A stretch of 64,000 bases of DNA from Amycolatopsis azurea DSM 43854 (lineage in GTDB: Bacteria > Actinomycetota > Actinomycetes > Mycobacteriales > Pseudonocardiaceae), in contig NZ_MUXN01000027.1 in NCBI RefSeq assembly GCF_001995215.1, positions 455,041 through 519,040 of the forward strand, given 5' to 3'. The notes under the pieces were generated by a model. That model had not been told where the DNA came from. It did not search any database and saw only the letters and a program-made list of their open reading frames with translations. This document shows, piece after piece, positions 63,175 to 64,000 of the stretch. Numbering within the stretch: the first letter of the stretch is position 1; the number at the start of each line of letters is the position of its first letter. Both the position numbers and the translations under genes were made by a program.

Positions 63175-63566
63175 CAGACGGCCCCGTTTCCTTCTCCGGC
63201 GGCGCGGCTGATGGCGCTGTTCAGTCGTTCCCGTTCCCGGGCGACGTACCCGCCCTTGTCGTAGTTGCGGATCAGCTCTTCGACGAACTCCACGGGGTCG
63301 CTGCCGACGATCTCGCGGATCGGTGTGCCGTCCGCCGCGGCCCGCTCGAACAGATCGGCGACGTCCTCGAACAGCGACGCCGAGTTGTCACCGTCCATCG
63401 GCCCGAAATGCATCAGGTACCGCTCGATCCCCTCGACCGCCGCGCGATAGTCCGGCGGCAACTGCTTCACCCGTGCCTTGTACTGCCGCCAGCGCCGCTT
63501 GTCACCGATCACGAGGGTGAGGAACTTCGAGACGAAGCCACCTTCTTCTGTGTCCGACATGGTCAT
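63174..63566 (-). CDS. DUF1048-type protein
   Basis: About 130 residues, soluble and helical, containing KRRWRQYKARVKQLPPDYRA and PVEFVEELIRNYDKGGYVAR. These match the DUF1048 family, which is found beside PadR regulators and ABC exporters; function is unknown. ATG 63566 has AAGGAGG four bases upstream; a second ATG at 63560 has ten-base spacing and is equally possible. Its start overlaps the PadR stop (ATGA), and its stop overlaps the ATPase start (TGATG). Confidence 0.88.
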   Translation of the reverse strand: MTMSDTEEGGFVSKFLTLVIGDKRRWRQYKARVKQLPPDYRAAVEGIERYLMHFGPMDGDNSASLFEDVADLFERAAADGTPIREIVGSDPVEFVEELIRNYDKGGYVARERERLNSAISRAAGEGNGAV

Positions 63567-63892
63567 TTTCCTCCTTCGCGGAGCTGTTCCAAGCGTTCTG
63601 CCAGGAAGCCCCAGGTCCTCCAGAACTCTTCGAGGTATTGCCGTCCCTGCACGTTGAGCGTGTACACCTTGCGCGGCGGGCCCTTCTCCGACGGGACCTT
63701 CTCCACGTCCACCAGCCCCCGTCGTTCGAACCTGACCAGCAGCGCGTAGACGGTGCCCTCGGCGATGTCCGCGAAACCCTGATCCCGCAGCCACGCAGTG
63801 ATCTCGTAGCCGTACGCGGGCCTGCCGGACAGGATCGCCAGGACGAAGCCCTCCAGCACCCCCTTGAGCATTTCCGTCATCTGCTTGCCCAC
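63563..63892 (-). CDS. PadR-family repressor
   Basis: 109 residues: MTEMLKGVLEGFVLAILS, GYEITAWLRDQGFADIAEGT and VYALLVRFERRGLVDVEKV, a PadR winged HTH, then a short helical dimerisation tail. I chose GTG 63892 (family-like GKQMTEM start, GAGG six bases upstream); ATG 63880 is an alternative and the distal ATG 63934 is unlikely. First gene of the PadR-DUF1048-DrrA-DrrB operon, so it probably represses its own exporter until a drug is present. Confidence 0.92.
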   Translation of the reverse strand: MGKQMTEMLKGVLEGFVLAILSGRPAYGYEITAWLRDQGFADIAEGTVYALLVRFERRGLVDVEKVPSEKGPPRKVYTLNVQGRQYLEEFWRTWGFLAERLEQLREGGK

Positions 63893-63922
63893 GGGCCACC
63901 TCGCACTACTTAACAACACTGG

Positions 63923-63932
63923 GTACCGGTAC
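63923..63932. promoter_or_regulatory. possible PadR operator
   Basis: GTACCGGTAC is a perfect 10-base palindrome about 30 bases before the PadR GTG at 63892. It is embedded in a locally A/T-richer stretch (63905-63950) with TAGTAG/CTACTT half-sites. Position fits an autoregulatory operator. Confidence 0.35.
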
Positions 63933-64000
63933 ATAGTAGCGCTAACTAGTGAGTCCGCAAGGCCTGCGTCACGGAAACCCGTTCTTCGTCATGCGGCCAC

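Noticed and set aside
1..64000. tRNA, rRNA, riboswitch, CRISPR array, att site or replication origin
   Set aside because: No sequence with the needed conserved elements or repeat spacing was found on reading; short or divergent examples could be missed without a covariance search.

Overview
The window is high-GC DNA with actinomycete gene style: GTG starts, overlapping stop/start codons, leaderless promoters, many LysR, TetR, LuxR and PadR regulators, a Tat-exported cupin and secreted serine proteases. Protein flavour and the intergenic palindromes suggest Amycolatopsis or another Pseudonocardiales; this is inference. It reads as an accessory chromosomal region rather than a conserved core.

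Layout. 0.2-4 kb: a large LuxR (LAL) regulator, a small unknown protein and an RsbW-like ATPase. 4.2-7.8 kb: an ECF41 sigma factor divergent from a carboxymuconolactone-decarboxylase-like gene, an NmrA-like reductase and a cytochrome P450. 7.9-14.5 kb: small-molecule enzymes and regulators (NAD-binding reductase, tandem SnoaL protein, XRE regulator, epoxide hydrolase, SDR, MBL hydrolase and a divergent TetR with a clear palindromic operator). 14.5-21 kb: a decay zone with IS3 and IS5 remnants, a frameshifted WD40 pseudogene and a TPR remnant, interrupted by intact genes (SUKH-like protein, LysR/MFS pair, two small membrane proteins). 21.1-22.6 kb: cupin and LysR.

22.7-40.5 kb: a two-gene insecticidal-type Tc toxin operon on the minus strand. 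It encodes a fused TcB-TcC RHS cocoon protein (about 2547 aa) with an unusual C-terminal cargo (HNH-like DH motif followed by a Gly/Ala-rich hydrophobic tail), then a giant TcA pore protein (about 3376 aa) carrying a PA14-like domain and several cysteine clusters.

40.7-57.6 kb: an NmrA reductase, a head-to-head pair of 5'-truncated genes (SGNH hydrolase and LuxR), a nitrilase-family protein, a small Cys-containing secreted protein, an HTH-nSTAND-WD40 signalling ATPase, S1 and S8 secreted proteases, a second LAL LuxR and an FAD monooxygenase. The last two each have a short upstream ORF whose stop overlaps their start. 57.8-61.5 kb: a tightly overlapping three-gene unit of multi-pass membrane protein, CHAT (caspase-like) protease and a small Pepco-like protein, the best candidate here for an uncharacterised conflict/defence system. 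61.6-63.9 kb: a PadR-DUF1048-ABC transporter operon.

No rRNA, tRNA, CRISPR array or intact transposase was recognised. Domain calls come from reading motifs by eye; no database search was run.
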